DNA from: Cloacibacterium sp046296655 | GTDB lineage: Bacteria > Bacteroidota > Bacteroidia > Flavobacteriales > Weeksellaceae | Direction of reading: 5' to 3' | DNA: 64,000 nucleotides | NCBI GenBank assembly: GCA_046296655.1 | Contig: JBKBLE010000002.1 | Coordinates: 62,001-126,000, forward strand | Program-made: the position numbers and the translations under genes | Shown here: positions 51,415 to 59,242 of the stretch, in pieces | Layout: every line of letters starts with the position of its first letter | Numbering within the stretch: the stretch's first letter is position 1 | Notes under the pieces: model-generated | Databases searched by the model: none | Seen by the model: the letters and a program-made list of their open reading frames with translations, nothing else | What the model was told of the DNA's origin: nothing

Positions 51415-51523
51415 AAGGATTTTTAAAAACTTTTTCTATAGTGTTATACTGTTTATTTTGTGATTCATTAAAGGTAAATATTTTTAATTTAACTAAATTT
51501 ACAGTCCAAAATTTGAACAGACG

Positions 51524-53539
51524 ATGACAAATCCACTTTTACAATCCTTCAATACAAAATATCAATCCGCTCCATTTGCAGAAATAAAAGAAGAACATTA
51601 CTTACCTGCATTCAAGGAACTGATAGACAAATCTTTGCAAGAAATACAAGAAATCACTCAAAATCCTGAAACGCCTACTTTCGAAAACACCATCGAAGCT
51701 CTGGCTTATTCTGGCGAACAATTAGATGTGGTTTCTAATATTTTCTTTAACCTTAATTCTGCCGAAACCAATGACGAAATTCAACAAATCGCACAAGAAG
51801 TTTCGCCTTTATTAACCGAATTTGCCTCGAAAATTTCACAAAACGAACAACTTTTTTCAAGAATTAAAAAAGTGTACGACGAGAAAGACCATTATTCACT
51901 CAACGAAGAGCAAAAGATGCTTCTAGAAGAAACCTACAAAGGTTTTGTAAGAAATGGTGCATTGCTGAATGACGAGAAAAAAGAACAACTCAAAAATATC
52001 AATATTGAGCTTTCTAAAAAATCTTTGCAATTCGGACAAAACGTTTTGGCAGCGACCAATCAATATTATAAACACTTGACCAACAAAGAAGATTTGGCTG
52101 GAATTCCAGAAGCTATTCTTGCGCAATATGAAGAAGAAGCAAAAGAAAGAAATCTAGAAGGTTATGTGATTACGCTACAATTCCCGAGTTTACTTCCAGT
52201 ACTTACTTATGCGGAAAATCGTGAGTTGAGAAAGGAATTGGCAATTGCAAACGGAAAAAAATCTTTTGACGGCGGTGAATTTGACAACCAAATCCTCATC
52301 AAAGAATTGGTACAACTTCGTCAAGAAAAAGCGCAATTGTTAGGCTACAAATCTTTTGCAGATTATGTTTTAGAAGAAAGAATGGCAAAATCTCCACAGA
52401 AAGTGTTAGAATTTTTGAACGAATTATTGACTAAAGCAAAACCTTTTGCCGAAAAAGAAGTGGAAGAACTTTCCGTTTTAGCAAAAGCAGATGGAATTAC
52501 AGAAATGCAAAGTTATGACCACGCTTATTATGCCGAAAAACTTAGAAAACAAAAATTTGATTTCAATGATGAAGAATTGAAACCTTATTTCCAGTTAGAC
52601 AAAGTGCAAGAAGCGGTTTTCGGGTTAGCAGGAAAACTTTTCGGGTTAGAATTTGTAGAAACCACTGACATTCAAAAATATCACGCTGATGTGAAAACGT
52701 ATGAAATCTACGAAGGTGAAAATTTTAAAGCTTTGCTTTATGCCGATTATCACCCAAGAAAGGGAAAAAGAGCGGGAGCATGGATGACGAGTTTTAAAAA
52801 TCAATACATCAAAAATGGCAAAAACCACAGACCGCATATTTCTGTAGTTTGTAATTTTACCAAACCCACTGCTGAAACACCAAGTTTATTGACTTTCAAT
52901 GAAGTCACCACACTTTTCCATGAATTCGGGCATGCTTTACATGGCGTTTTAGCCAATACTCAGTATCCTAATCTTTCTGGAACTTCTGTAAAATGGGATT
53001 TTGTAGAATTGCCTTCTCAATTTTTAGAAAATTACTGCTACGAACCAGAATTTTTGAAAACATTTTCAAAACATTATCAAACGGGTGAAGTTTTACCAGA
53101 TGAAAAAATTCAGAAAATAGAAGATTCTAAAAACTTTATGGAAGGCTATCAAACTTTGAGACAACTCAGTTTCGGAATTTTGGACATGTCTTATCACGCC
53201 GAAAACGTAAAAGTAGAAGATGTAAAAACCTTTGAAACTGAGACCATCAAAGCGACTCAGGTTTATCCTACTCTTGCAGAAACAGCTATTAGCACAAGTT
53301 TTTCACACATTTTCCAAGGTGGATATTCGGCTGGATATTATTCTTACAAGTGGGCAGAAGTTTTAGATGCAGATGCTTTTCAATATTTCAAAGAAAATGG
53401 GATCTTTGACCCTTTAATTTCTAAAAAATTTAAAACGTTGCTCGAAAGTGGCGGCACAAAAGACCCAATGGAATTGTACAAAAATTTCAGAGGAAGCGAA
53501 CCGAAAGTAGAAAGTTTGTTGAAAAGAGCTTTTGGTTAA
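51524..53539 (+). CDS. M3 family metallopeptidase (oligopeptidase A/peptidyl-dipeptidase Dcp type)
   Basis: Zinc peptidase that degrades short peptides, including signal-peptide fragments, in the cytoplasm. The 671-residue product has the zinc site HEFGH at 466-470 (TTLFHEFGHALHG) and the third ligand Glu in the ENYCYEPEFL region about 28 residues on. The family markers GAWMTSF near 420 and GYSAGYYSYKWAEVLDADAF near 605 are present. No signal peptide is visible, favouring a cytoplasmic OpdA/Dcp-like enzyme. It is monocistronic. Confidence 0.94.
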   Translation: MTNPLLQSFNTKYQSAPFAEIKEEHYLPAFKELIDKSLQEIQEITQNPETPTFENTIEALAYSGEQLDVVSNIFFNLNSAETNDEIQQIAQEVSPLLTEFASKISQNEQLFSRIKKVYDEKDHYSLNEEQKMLLEETYKGFVRNGALLNDEKKEQLKNINIELSKKSLQFGQNVLAATNQYYKHLTNKEDLAGIPEAILAQYEEEAKERNLEGYVITLQFPSLLPVLTYAENRELRKELAIANGKKSFDGGEFDNQILIKELVQLRQEKAQLLGYKSFADYVLEERMAKSPQKVLEFLNELLTKAKPFAEKEVEELSVLAKADGITEMQSYDHAYYAEKLRKQKFDFNDEELKPYFQLDKVQEAVFGLAGKLFGLEFVETTDIQKYHADVKTYEIYEGENFKALLYADYHPRKGKRAGAWMTSFKNQYIKNGKNHRPHISVVCNFTKPTAETPSLLTFNEVTTLFHEFGHALHGVLANTQYPNLSGTSVKWDFVELPSQFLENYCYEPEFLKTFSKHYQTGEVLPDEKIQKIEDSKNFMEGYQTLRQLSFGILDMSYHAENVKVEDVKTFETETIKATQVYPTLAETAISTSFSHIFQGGYSAGYYSYKWAEVLDADAFQYFKENGIFDPLISKKFKTLLESGGTKDPMELYKNFRGSEPKVESLLKRAFG

Positions 53540-53599
53540 TGGAAAATGGAAAGTTGAAAATTGAAAATGACAACCCATCTAAAATTTAAAATCTAAAAT

Positions 53600-53980
53600 T
53601 TGAAAAATCTTTGCCCTTGTTGTTCAGGAAAATTGTACGAAGAATGTTGCGAAGTGTTTCATTCTAAAAAGGAGTTTCCTAAAACAGCGGAAGAACTGAT
53701 GCGTTCTCGTTATGCTGCATTTGCCATTCCGAATGGAGAATATTTATGGCAAACCACATTACCCAGCAAAAGAAAATTCCATGACAAAAGTGAATTGGAA
53801 GCTTGGGGAAAAGAAAACACTTGGACAAAACTGGAAATCATCAATTCCAGCGAAAAAGAAGTAGAATTTAAAGCCTATTTCACTGGTAAATTCGGGAAAG
53901 AAAACATTCATTATGAGTTATCTACTTTTAAAAAGGTAGATAAAAAATGGTATTATGTTTCGGGGAAATTTTTGGATTAA
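53600..53980 (+). CDS. YchJ-like SEC-C motif protein
   Basis: A 126-residue protein of the UPF0225/YchJ group. The zinc-binding Cys motif lies at the start, CPCCSGKLYEECC (5-17), followed by the NTF2-like domain with AEELMRSRYAAFAIPNGEYLWQTT near 31-54. It starts with TTG at 53600; no ATG is available in frame. The role of the family is unknown. It is 60 bases downstream of the M3 peptidase and probably cotranscribed. Confidence 0.88.
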   Translation: MKNLCPCCSGKLYEECCEVFHSKKEFPKTAEELMRSRYAAFAIPNGEYLWQTTLPSKRKFHDKSELEAWGKENTWTKLEIINSSEKEVEFKAYFTGKFGKENIHYELSTFKKVDKKWYYVSGKFLD

Positions 53981-54099
53981 AATTAAATTCTCGCAGATTT
54001 TGCGGATTTTACTTTTTTTTAATTACCTAATCATCCAAAATTATTTTAGAACATGACAAGTTTTTAAAATGATTTTTAAAACCACAAAAGAAACAAAAG
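53981..54099. other. Intergenic segment with a CTCGCAGATTTTGCGGATTTT fragment
   Basis: No gene. The fragment near 53990-54011 is related to the CTCTCGCTGATTGCGCAGATT motif of the array at 25.3-25.6 kb. Confidence 0.4.
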
Positions 54100-54257
54100 C
54101 TTTTTGAATGTCCGTTTTAAAGCATAATTGCAATTTTGAAACAATTTTGAAGATTTATAAAAATTAAATATTATTGAAAATCAATCAGTTACTTTTGTCA
54201 AATTTTTCTAAACCATAAAATTTAGTGCTTTATGACACTAAACGGACATTCAAAAAA
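54100..54257. mobile_element. MITE-like element, 158 bp with 17-bp terminal inverted repeats
   Basis: TTTTTGAATGTCCGTTT at 54101-54117 is perfectly inverted at 54240-54256. Just inside the ends, TTAAAGCATAA and a TTTAGTGCTTTATGA segment are also partly complementary. The inside is AT-rich with no open frame. No matching transposase gene is in the window, so a non-autonomous element is inferred. Confidence 0.65.
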
Positions 54258-54301
54258 AATTAATTCTTTAGAATTCGACCAAAAAAGTTCTTCTCTATCA
54301 A

Positions 54302-55333
54302 TTATTGTGATATTTCTTTTGATTTTACCGCTTCATTTCTTGCTTTTGCAAGCATAGGAATAGAAATAAGTCCCATCACAAGCATAATCACCAATTGCAT
54401 GGTATGAGAAATAAAAGCGTAGCTTAATCCTACTTCACCACCCAATTTAGCATCTTTTCCCATAGAAAGAAATAGGGCAGAAATCCCGAATTTCATCGCA
54501 AGGTGAAATGCGCCAATTCCTCCAGAAGCTGGAACCATCATTCCTAATGTTCCTACTACAATTAAGAAAAATCCGTCTGCAAATGTAAAATCTGAAGTTT
54601 CTGGCAATGCAAAACACACTAAATACGCTGCCAAATAATAAGCAACCCAAATTGCGATAGATAATATAATAAATTTACCTTTTTGCTTGAGTTTGAAAAT
54701 GGTAGTTAACCCATGAAAAATCCCTTCTACAAATTCTATCACTTTCCCAATGAGAGGAAGGTGGGTAAACTTGTCTTTGAATTTAAAAAAAATGAAAGTT
54801 CCTACTACCAATACTGCGATTCCACCAATGATATAAGTAGGATTTATTTTAATTCCTGATTTTTGGTAAAAAGTAATAATAGCATCTTCTTTAAAAACTA
54901 CCGTGAGAACCAAAAATCCTAACATACAGAATAAATCGACTATCCTTTCTAAAATGATGGTTCCGAAAGATTTATCTACGGGTACTTTTTCTACGCCATA
55001 TAAAGCAGTAGAACGCGCTAATTCGCCACTTCTAGGAATGGTAAGATTCATGAGATACCCGAAAGAAATCGTCCACAATGAATTAGAATTAGAAATCTGG
55101 TAACCCATAGGTTCTAAAAGTAAATTCCAACGAACCGCTCTGAACCAATAGGCTAATAACCCGAAAATCATAGCAGCAAAAACCCAAAGATAATTGGCTT
55201 TGGCTAAAGAGGTTTTAATATTTGTAAAATCTAATCCTTTTAATGCGAACCACATAAAAAGGGCTGCAAAAGCAATAGATACCAGTATCGTAGAAACTGT
55301 TTTAAGAGACGATGATTTTTTTTGATTTTCCAA
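54302..55333 (-). CDS. UPF0104 / lysylphosphatidylglycerol synthase transmembrane-domain protein
   Basis: A 343-residue polytopic membrane protein (about 8 helices) of the MprF flippase-like family. Markers are FRAVRWNLLLEPMGY near 64, FGYLMNLTIPRSGELARSTAL near 91-111, ERIVDLFCMLGF near 129, and VGTLGMMVPASGGIGAFHLAM near 259. The MprF catalytic aminoacyl-transfer domain is absent, so it should be a lipid flippase or transporter of unknown substrate. Its start is 12 bases from panD, suggesting cotranscription. Confidence 0.9.
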   Translation of the reverse strand: MENQKKSSSLKTVSTILVSIAFAALFMWFALKGLDFTNIKTSLAKANYLWVFAAMIFGLLAYWFRAVRWNLLLEPMGYQISNSNSLWTISFGYLMNLTIPRSGELARSTALYGVEKVPVDKSFGTIILERIVDLFCMLGFLVLTVVFKEDAIITFYQKSGIKINPTYIIGGIAVLVVGTFIFFKFKDKFTHLPLIGKVIEFVEGIFHGLTTIFKLKQKGKFIILSIAIWVAYYLAAYLVCFALPETSDFTFADGFFLIVVGTLGMMVPASGGIGAFHLAMKFGISALFLSMGKDAKLGGEVGLSYAFISHTMQLVIMLVMGLISIPMLAKARNEAVKSKEISQ

Positions 55334-55344
55334 AAGAATAGCGA

Positions 55345-55695
55345 TTAAGTTAGAAGATTGGTTTTTTCGTCTGGGAAAATAATTTTCGGTTGGAAGTTTT
55401 GTGCTTCCTCTACAGACATTTGCGCGTAAGAAATAATGATGATTACATCTCCTTTTTGCACTTTTCTAGCGGCTGGTCCGTTGAGACAAATTTCACCAGA
55501 TTTTCTTTTACCTTTTATAACATAAGTATCAAAACGTTCGCCATTATTTACATTTACGATGTAAACTCTCTCTCCTACCACTAAACCTGCGGCATCAATA
55601 AGGTCTTCGTCTACTGTAATACTGCCGATGTAATTAAGGTCAGAAGCAGTAACCGTAACACGATGAATTTTTGATTTAAAAACTTCTATTAACAT
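55345..55695 (-). CDS. panD: Aspartate 1-decarboxylase (pyruvoyl enzyme, proenzyme)
   Basis: Makes beta-alanine for pantothenate and CoA. The 116-residue proenzyme self-cleaves between Gly24 and Ser25 (YIGSITVD) to form the pyruvoyl cofactor. Also present are KIHRVTVTASDL (Lys9, Arg12 region), NVNNGERFDTYVIKG near 48-62 with the active-site Tyr58, and GEICLNGPAARKVQKGD. Full length and normal. Confidence 0.96.
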   Translation of the reverse strand: MLIEVFKSKIHRVTVTASDLNYIGSITVDEDLIDAAGLVVGERVYIVNVNNGERFDTYVIKGKRKSGEICLNGPAARKVQKGDVIIIISYAQMSVEEAQNFQPKIIFPDEKTNLLT

Positions 55696-56029
55696 GGCGC
55701 AAATTTAAAATAAATTAATTGATTAGTAAAGAATTATCTGAGATTTAAACAAATATAATATTTCGCCAAATTCCCTTTAAAAAAAGACATTTTAGCAGAT
55801 AAACAAGTTAATCATTATATTTAATGACAAAAAAGAGGAAAAAAAATATCAAATTAACAAATTCATAATTTAGAAATTCATTAAACGCTTATTTAAAAAA
55901 CACTCTATTCAAAGCATATAAAAAGAATTTCAATGCTCGGAAAAGCCTATTTTTTGTGATAGATAAGAATTATCATTTTCTCGTTATTTATAGAAAAAAC
56001 TATAATTATTATTAATATTGTGAAAAAAA
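55696..56029. other. AT-rich intergenic region between panD and the HU gene
   Basis: No gene or clear hairpin terminator seen. It should contain the panD promoter; none matches the consensus well. It is strongly AT-rich throughout. Confidence 0.4.
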
Positions 56030-56060
56030 TTTGCACAATATGAAAATTGTTATATATTTG
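56030..56060 (+). promoter_or_regulatory. Bacteroidetes-type promoter of the HU gene
   Basis: TTTG (56030-56033), 19-base spacer, TATATTTG (56053-56060), a near-perfect consensus 36 bases before the ATG. It is one of the strongest promoters in the window. Confidence 0.85.
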
Positions 56061-56096
56061 TCTTACGTAACAAATTAACAATTAATATTTATAACT

Positions 56097-56387
56097 ATGA
56101 ACAAGTCTGAATTAATCGACGCAATGGCAAAAGATGCCGGTATTACTAAAGTTGCTGCTAAAGCTGCTCTTGAGTCTTTCATTGCTAACGTAACTGCTAC
56201 TCTTAAGAAAAAAGATGGTAAAGTTGCTTTAGTTGGTTTTGGTACTTTCTCAGTAGCTGAAAGAGCTGAAAGACAAGGTATTAACCCTGCAACTAAAAAA
56301 CCAATCAAAATTGCTGCTAAAAAAGTTGCAAAATTCAAAGCTGGTGCTGATTTAGCTGCTGCTGTATCTGGTGATAAAAAGAAATAA
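56097..56387 (+). CDS. HU family DNA-binding protein
   Basis: A 96-residue nucleoid protein. It begins MNKSELIDAMAKDAGITKVAAKAAL and has VALVGFGTFSVAERAERQGINPATKKPI (landmark GFGTFS, 48-53), the beta-arm region that bends DNA with the conserved NPxT. It ends in a Lys-rich tail. It forms a homodimer or heterodimer. Strong promoter and terminator flank it. Length is as expected. Confidence 0.96.
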   Translation: MNKSELIDAMAKDAGITKVAAKAALESFIANVTATLKKKDGKVALVGFGTFSVAERAERQGINPATKKPIKIAAKKVAKFKAGADLAAAVSGDKKK

Positions 56388-56406
56388 TTCAAATTATTCA
56401 AAAGAA

Positions 56407-56436
56407 TAAAGCCTCACCTTTTGGTGAGGCTTTTCT
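56407..56436. terminator. Terminator after the HU gene (shared with pdxH)
   Basis: Stem GCCTCACC (56411-56418) and GGTGAGGC (56423-56430) with a TTTT loop, T-rich after, A-rich before. Confidence 0.9.
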
Positions 56437-57080
56437 TATGGAGCTAATCTTGAGATTTTCCAGTCGTAATTTTCATCAAGTTCATAGATAATTCTATCAT
56501 GCAAACGGTTAGGTCTTCCTTGCCAAAACTCTATCTGATAAGGTTTTGCAATAAATCCGCCCCAGTTTTTAGGTCTAGGAATTTCTTTTCCTTCGTATTC
56601 TTTTTCTAATGCTGCCAATTTATCTTCTAAATATTCACGATTGGGAATTACAGAACTCTGCGGAGAAACTACTGCACCCAATTGACTCCCTCTTGGTCTT
56701 GAACTGAAATAGCCATCACTTAAATTCTCGGCCACTTTTTCTAAATCCGCTTTTATGATAATCTGTCTTTCTAAACCTGGCCAAAAAAAGTGAAGACAAG
56801 CCTTATTATTTTTTTGAAGAGCCTTCCCTTTTTTGCTATCATAATTGGTGTAAAAAATAAAACCTTCCCAAGTATAAGCCTTTAGCAAAACCATTCTGGT
56901 TCTTGGGCAACCATCCTCTTCTACCGTAGAAATCGCCATCGCATTTGCTTCTGAAACAGAAGGACTTTCTTCTGCATCTAGAAACCAATCTCTAAACATT
57001 TCGATAGGATTTTCTTTAATTTCGCTTTCTAATAATTGTGACTTATCGTATACTTTTCTTTTATCATGAAGATTTTCCAT
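56436..57080 (-). CDS. pdxH: Pyridoxamine 5'-phosphate oxidase
   Basis: FMN enzyme that makes PLP from PNP or PMP. From the ATG at 57080 the protein has 214 residues, normal length. Markers: PRTRMVLLKAYTWEGFIFYTNYDSKKGKAL (landmark RMVLLK near 60, NYDSKKGK near 78), SRPRGSQLGAVVSPQSSVI near 126-144, and the C-terminal EFWQGRPNRLHDRIIY (PLP/FMN site), all conserved. It is divergent from yqgE with 25 bases between starts. Confidence 0.95.
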   Translation of the reverse strand: MENLHDKRKVYDKSQLLESEIKENPIEMFRDWFLDAEESPSVSEANAMAISTVEEDGCPRTRMVLLKAYTWEGFIFYTNYDSKKGKALQKNNKACLHFFWPGLERQIIIKADLEKVAENLSDGYFSSRPRGSQLGAVVSPQSSVIPNREYLEDKLAALEKEYEGKEIPRPKNWGGFIAKPYQIEFWQGRPNRLHDRIIYELDENYDWKISRLAP

Positions 57081-57105
57081 CAAAATTTTTTTTTAAATTT
57101 GAGTA

Positions 57106-57654
57106 ATGAATAATTCTTACAAAGGTAAAATTTTAATTTCTACACCTGATATTTCGGGTGACATATTTTCTCGCTCTGTAGTTTTAATTATAGAGCATAA
57201 TGCTCATGGTGCTTTTGGTTTTATTTTGAACAAGAAAAATCATTTCATAAGCGAAAACATGAAGCATTTACTCGGTACTGAATTAGAAGTGTATGAAGGC
57301 GGTCCTGTAGAAACAGATCGTATATTTTTTTTAGTCAAGGGAAAACCTTTCACTTCTGAATATTTACCAATTGATGAAAATTTCTATATTACAGAACAGC
57401 AAGAAGAAATTGTTTCTGCCATGGTGAACCAAGACATCAGCAAAGAAGAACTCAAAATATTCACAGGTTATTCTGGATGGAGTCCTTATCAATTAGACCA
57501 AGAAGTTCAAAATAAAATGTGGACGGTAGTAGAACTTTTTCAATTGGATTACACCTCACCCAATGATCATACCCTCTGGAAAAAAATCATGCAAAATCTA
57601 GGCGGAGATTATTTGCTTTGGGCCAATTCTCCAGAAGATGTGAGCTTGAATTAG
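57106..57654 (+). CDS. YqgE/AlgH family protein
   Basis: A 182-residue protein of UPF0301. It has GKILISTPDISGDIFSRSVVLIIEHNAHGAFGFILNK (landmark SRSVVLIIEHNAHGAFG, 22-38) and FTGYSGWSPYQLDQEVQNKMWTVVE near 120-144, both hallmarks. Structural studies show an AlgH fold; function is unsettled. No signal peptide. It stands next to a structured hairpin. Confidence 0.93.
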   Translation: MNNSYKGKILISTPDISGDIFSRSVVLIIEHNAHGAFGFILNKKNHFISENMKHLLGTELEVYEGGPVETDRIFFLVKGKPFTSEYLPIDENFYITEQQEEIVSAMVNQDISKEELKIFTGYSGWSPYQLDQEVQNKMWTVVELFQLDYTSPNDHTLWKKIMQNLGGDYLLWANSPEDVSLN

Positions 57655-57744
57655 GCTGAGGTAAAGGTAAAGGGAGAGGTAAAAGTTGAGGCAGAATGCT
57701 TAACAAAAATTTAGGATTTCTTTTAGAAATAATTATCGCTTAAA

Positions 57745-57815
57745 CTGAGTTTTTATCTAAACTCTCAATAAAAGAACTCGGTAATGGACCTTACAAAAGG
57801 TTGATTGCCGAGTTC
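57745..57815. other. Two consecutive hairpins between yqgE and the class IV aminotransferase gene
   Basis: The first is GAGTTT-TTATCT-AAACTC (about 57747-57764). The second, 57774-57815, is long: outer arms GAACTCGGTAAT and ATTGCCGAGTTC (one G-T pair), inner arms ACCTT and AAGGT with an ACAA loop, separated by a small symmetric internal loop. On the minus strand a short TTTTAT follows. It could terminate both converging genes but is larger than other terminators here. Confidence 0.7.
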
Positions 57816-57822
57816 GTCAATT

Positions 57823-58632
57823 TTAAGCGAAGCTATTACTCCAAGATTCTACCATTACAGAGAATCTTTCGTTGCCAAATTCTTTATTTCTAATTTTTGA
57901 TACAGAGAAAATTCCTTTTTCATCAGAAATTACGAGAATTTCTTCTGCTTTTTGTGTTTCGAAAGCACTTAATTCTGCTTCTTCAATGATGACAAAAGCA
58001 TTTTTATGAAGGAAAGTCACGAAATTTTCCATTAACGGAGAAATATAGGCACCTTCTGATTGTTTCGGGATTTTAATCGTATTTTCTTCCAGCAACAAGA
58101 GGTTTCCAGAGATGGTTCTCGCTACTCTTTTATCTGGATTGAGCAAAATTACATCGTCTAAATCATTTTCTGCAGCGTAGATTTTTGCATAAATATTTTC
58201 TGGCGAATGCGTTCTGATGTTGCTCAAAATATTGGTATTTACTGAAATTTCTTTAAGCAAATCTATTTCAATATTTTTATGAATAGACAGTACATTTACA
58301 TCTGCATTCAATTCAAAATAATATTGCACTGGCGTTCTAGAAGAAAGTACTTCTTCTCTGTTTCTAAACGCCATAAAAGTAACCACTCCCAGTTCTAAAT
58401 TATTTTCAGAAATGGCTTTATTAAAGGTTTCTGTGAAAAATTCAAGGGTAAAAGAAAGCGGAATATTCATTCTCATTTTTCGCATAGAAGCCATCAAAAA
58501 AAAGTAGCATTCTTCTGCCATAATCAACTGATGATTCTTCACAAAAAAATGAACTTTTACGGCATCGCCATTTAAAAATGCGTTATTCTGAAGTACTATT
58601 TCCTGTGTTTTTTTTCCGTTTAGATAAATCAT
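57823..58632 (-). CDS. Class IV aminotransferase homolog lacking the PLP lysine
   Basis: From the ATG at 58632 the protein has 269 residues and aligns with the BCAT/PabC fold: MIYLNGKK, AFLNGDAVKVHFFVKNHQLI (where active members have YGDGxFETIR), FLMASMRKMRM, and VILLNPDKRVARTISGNLLL (the VTEGTxSNLF segment). The residue aligned with the Schiff-base Lys (LKxxNR in PabC) is Arg140 in SNIRTHSPEN. The usual Arg and Glu near the N-terminus are also replaced. It is therefore probably not an active aminotransferase and has a changed role. Residues upstream of 58632 are a different frame's extension. Confidence 0.75.
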   Translation of the reverse strand: MIYLNGKKTQEIVLQNNAFLNGDAVKVHFFVKNHQLIMAEECYFFLMASMRKMRMNIPLSFTLEFFTETFNKAISENNLELGVVTFMAFRNREEVLSSRTPVQYYFELNADVNVLSIHKNIEIDLLKEISVNTNILSNIRTHSPENIYAKIYAAENDLDDVILLNPDKRVARTISGNLLLLEENTIKIPKQSEGAYISPLMENFVTFLHKNAFVIIEEAELSAFETQKAEEILVISDEKGIFSVSKIRNKEFGNERFSVMVESWSNSFA

Positions 58633-58717
58633 GTTGTAATGATTTTTAGTTATGAAAATTGCAAAAAAAATGATAACTGAAATTTCAATTATCAATCTTT
58701 TTACTTGGGTTGAAAGA

Positions 58718-59104
58718 TTAAGCTGCGCCTAGTTTGATTTGTAGATTTTCGATGAGATTATCCCAATATAATCTGGTTTCCTCTTCATCTCCTTTTTCGC
58801 AGAAATCGGTAATATTAAGAGAAAGATCATTGGTAATCTCATCAATGACAATAGTCATTTCGAAGAAATATTTTGTTCCTTCGTCTTCTTCCCAACGGAA
58901 ACGCACAAAAGATTCAGGTTTATATCTGATTAATGTCGCTTTTTCTGCGGGACCACCATTCCAACTGAAATAAAAGTCATCACCTCTTTCTACTACTTCA
59001 TCTGCAAACCACTCTGAAAGACCTTCTGCAGTTGCCATATATTCATACAAAATCTCTGAAAGACAATGCATTGTATATTCAAACTGTACCTTATGTTTCG
59101 TCAT
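58718..59104 (-). CDS. START-like domain protein (Aha1/SRPBCC superfamily)
   Basis: A 128-residue soluble SRPBCC protein: FEYTMHCLSEILYEYMATAEGLSEWFADEVVERGDDFYFSWNG (landmark LSEWFADEV, 29-37) and FRWEEDEGTKYFFEMTI near 69. This is a small Bacteroidetes-specific START-like family of unknown ligand. It lies 85 bases upstream of the class IV aminotransferase gene on the same strand. Confidence 0.85.
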   Translation of the reverse strand: MTKHKVQFEYTMHCLSEILYEYMATAEGLSEWFADEVVERGDDFYFSWNGGPAEKATLIRYKPESFVRFRWEEDEGTKYFFEMTIVIDEITNDLSLNITDFCEKGDEEETRLYWDNLIENLQIKLGAA

Positions 59105-59204
59105 ATTTTTACCATTTTTGGTGTCGCAATATATAAATTAATTTTATATATCTGCAACTATTTTTTCGATAAAATCAATAATTTTTATATGAGTTTTCAC
59201 ATAA

Positions 59205-59242
59205 AAAAAAGAGTTTTAAAAATTTAAAACTCCTTTTTTTGT
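59205..59242 (-). terminator. Rho-independent terminator of the class III aminotransferase gene
   Basis: GAGTTTTAAA (59211-59220) and TTTAAAACTC (59223-59232) with T-rich sequence after the stem on the minus strand. Confidence 0.85.
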
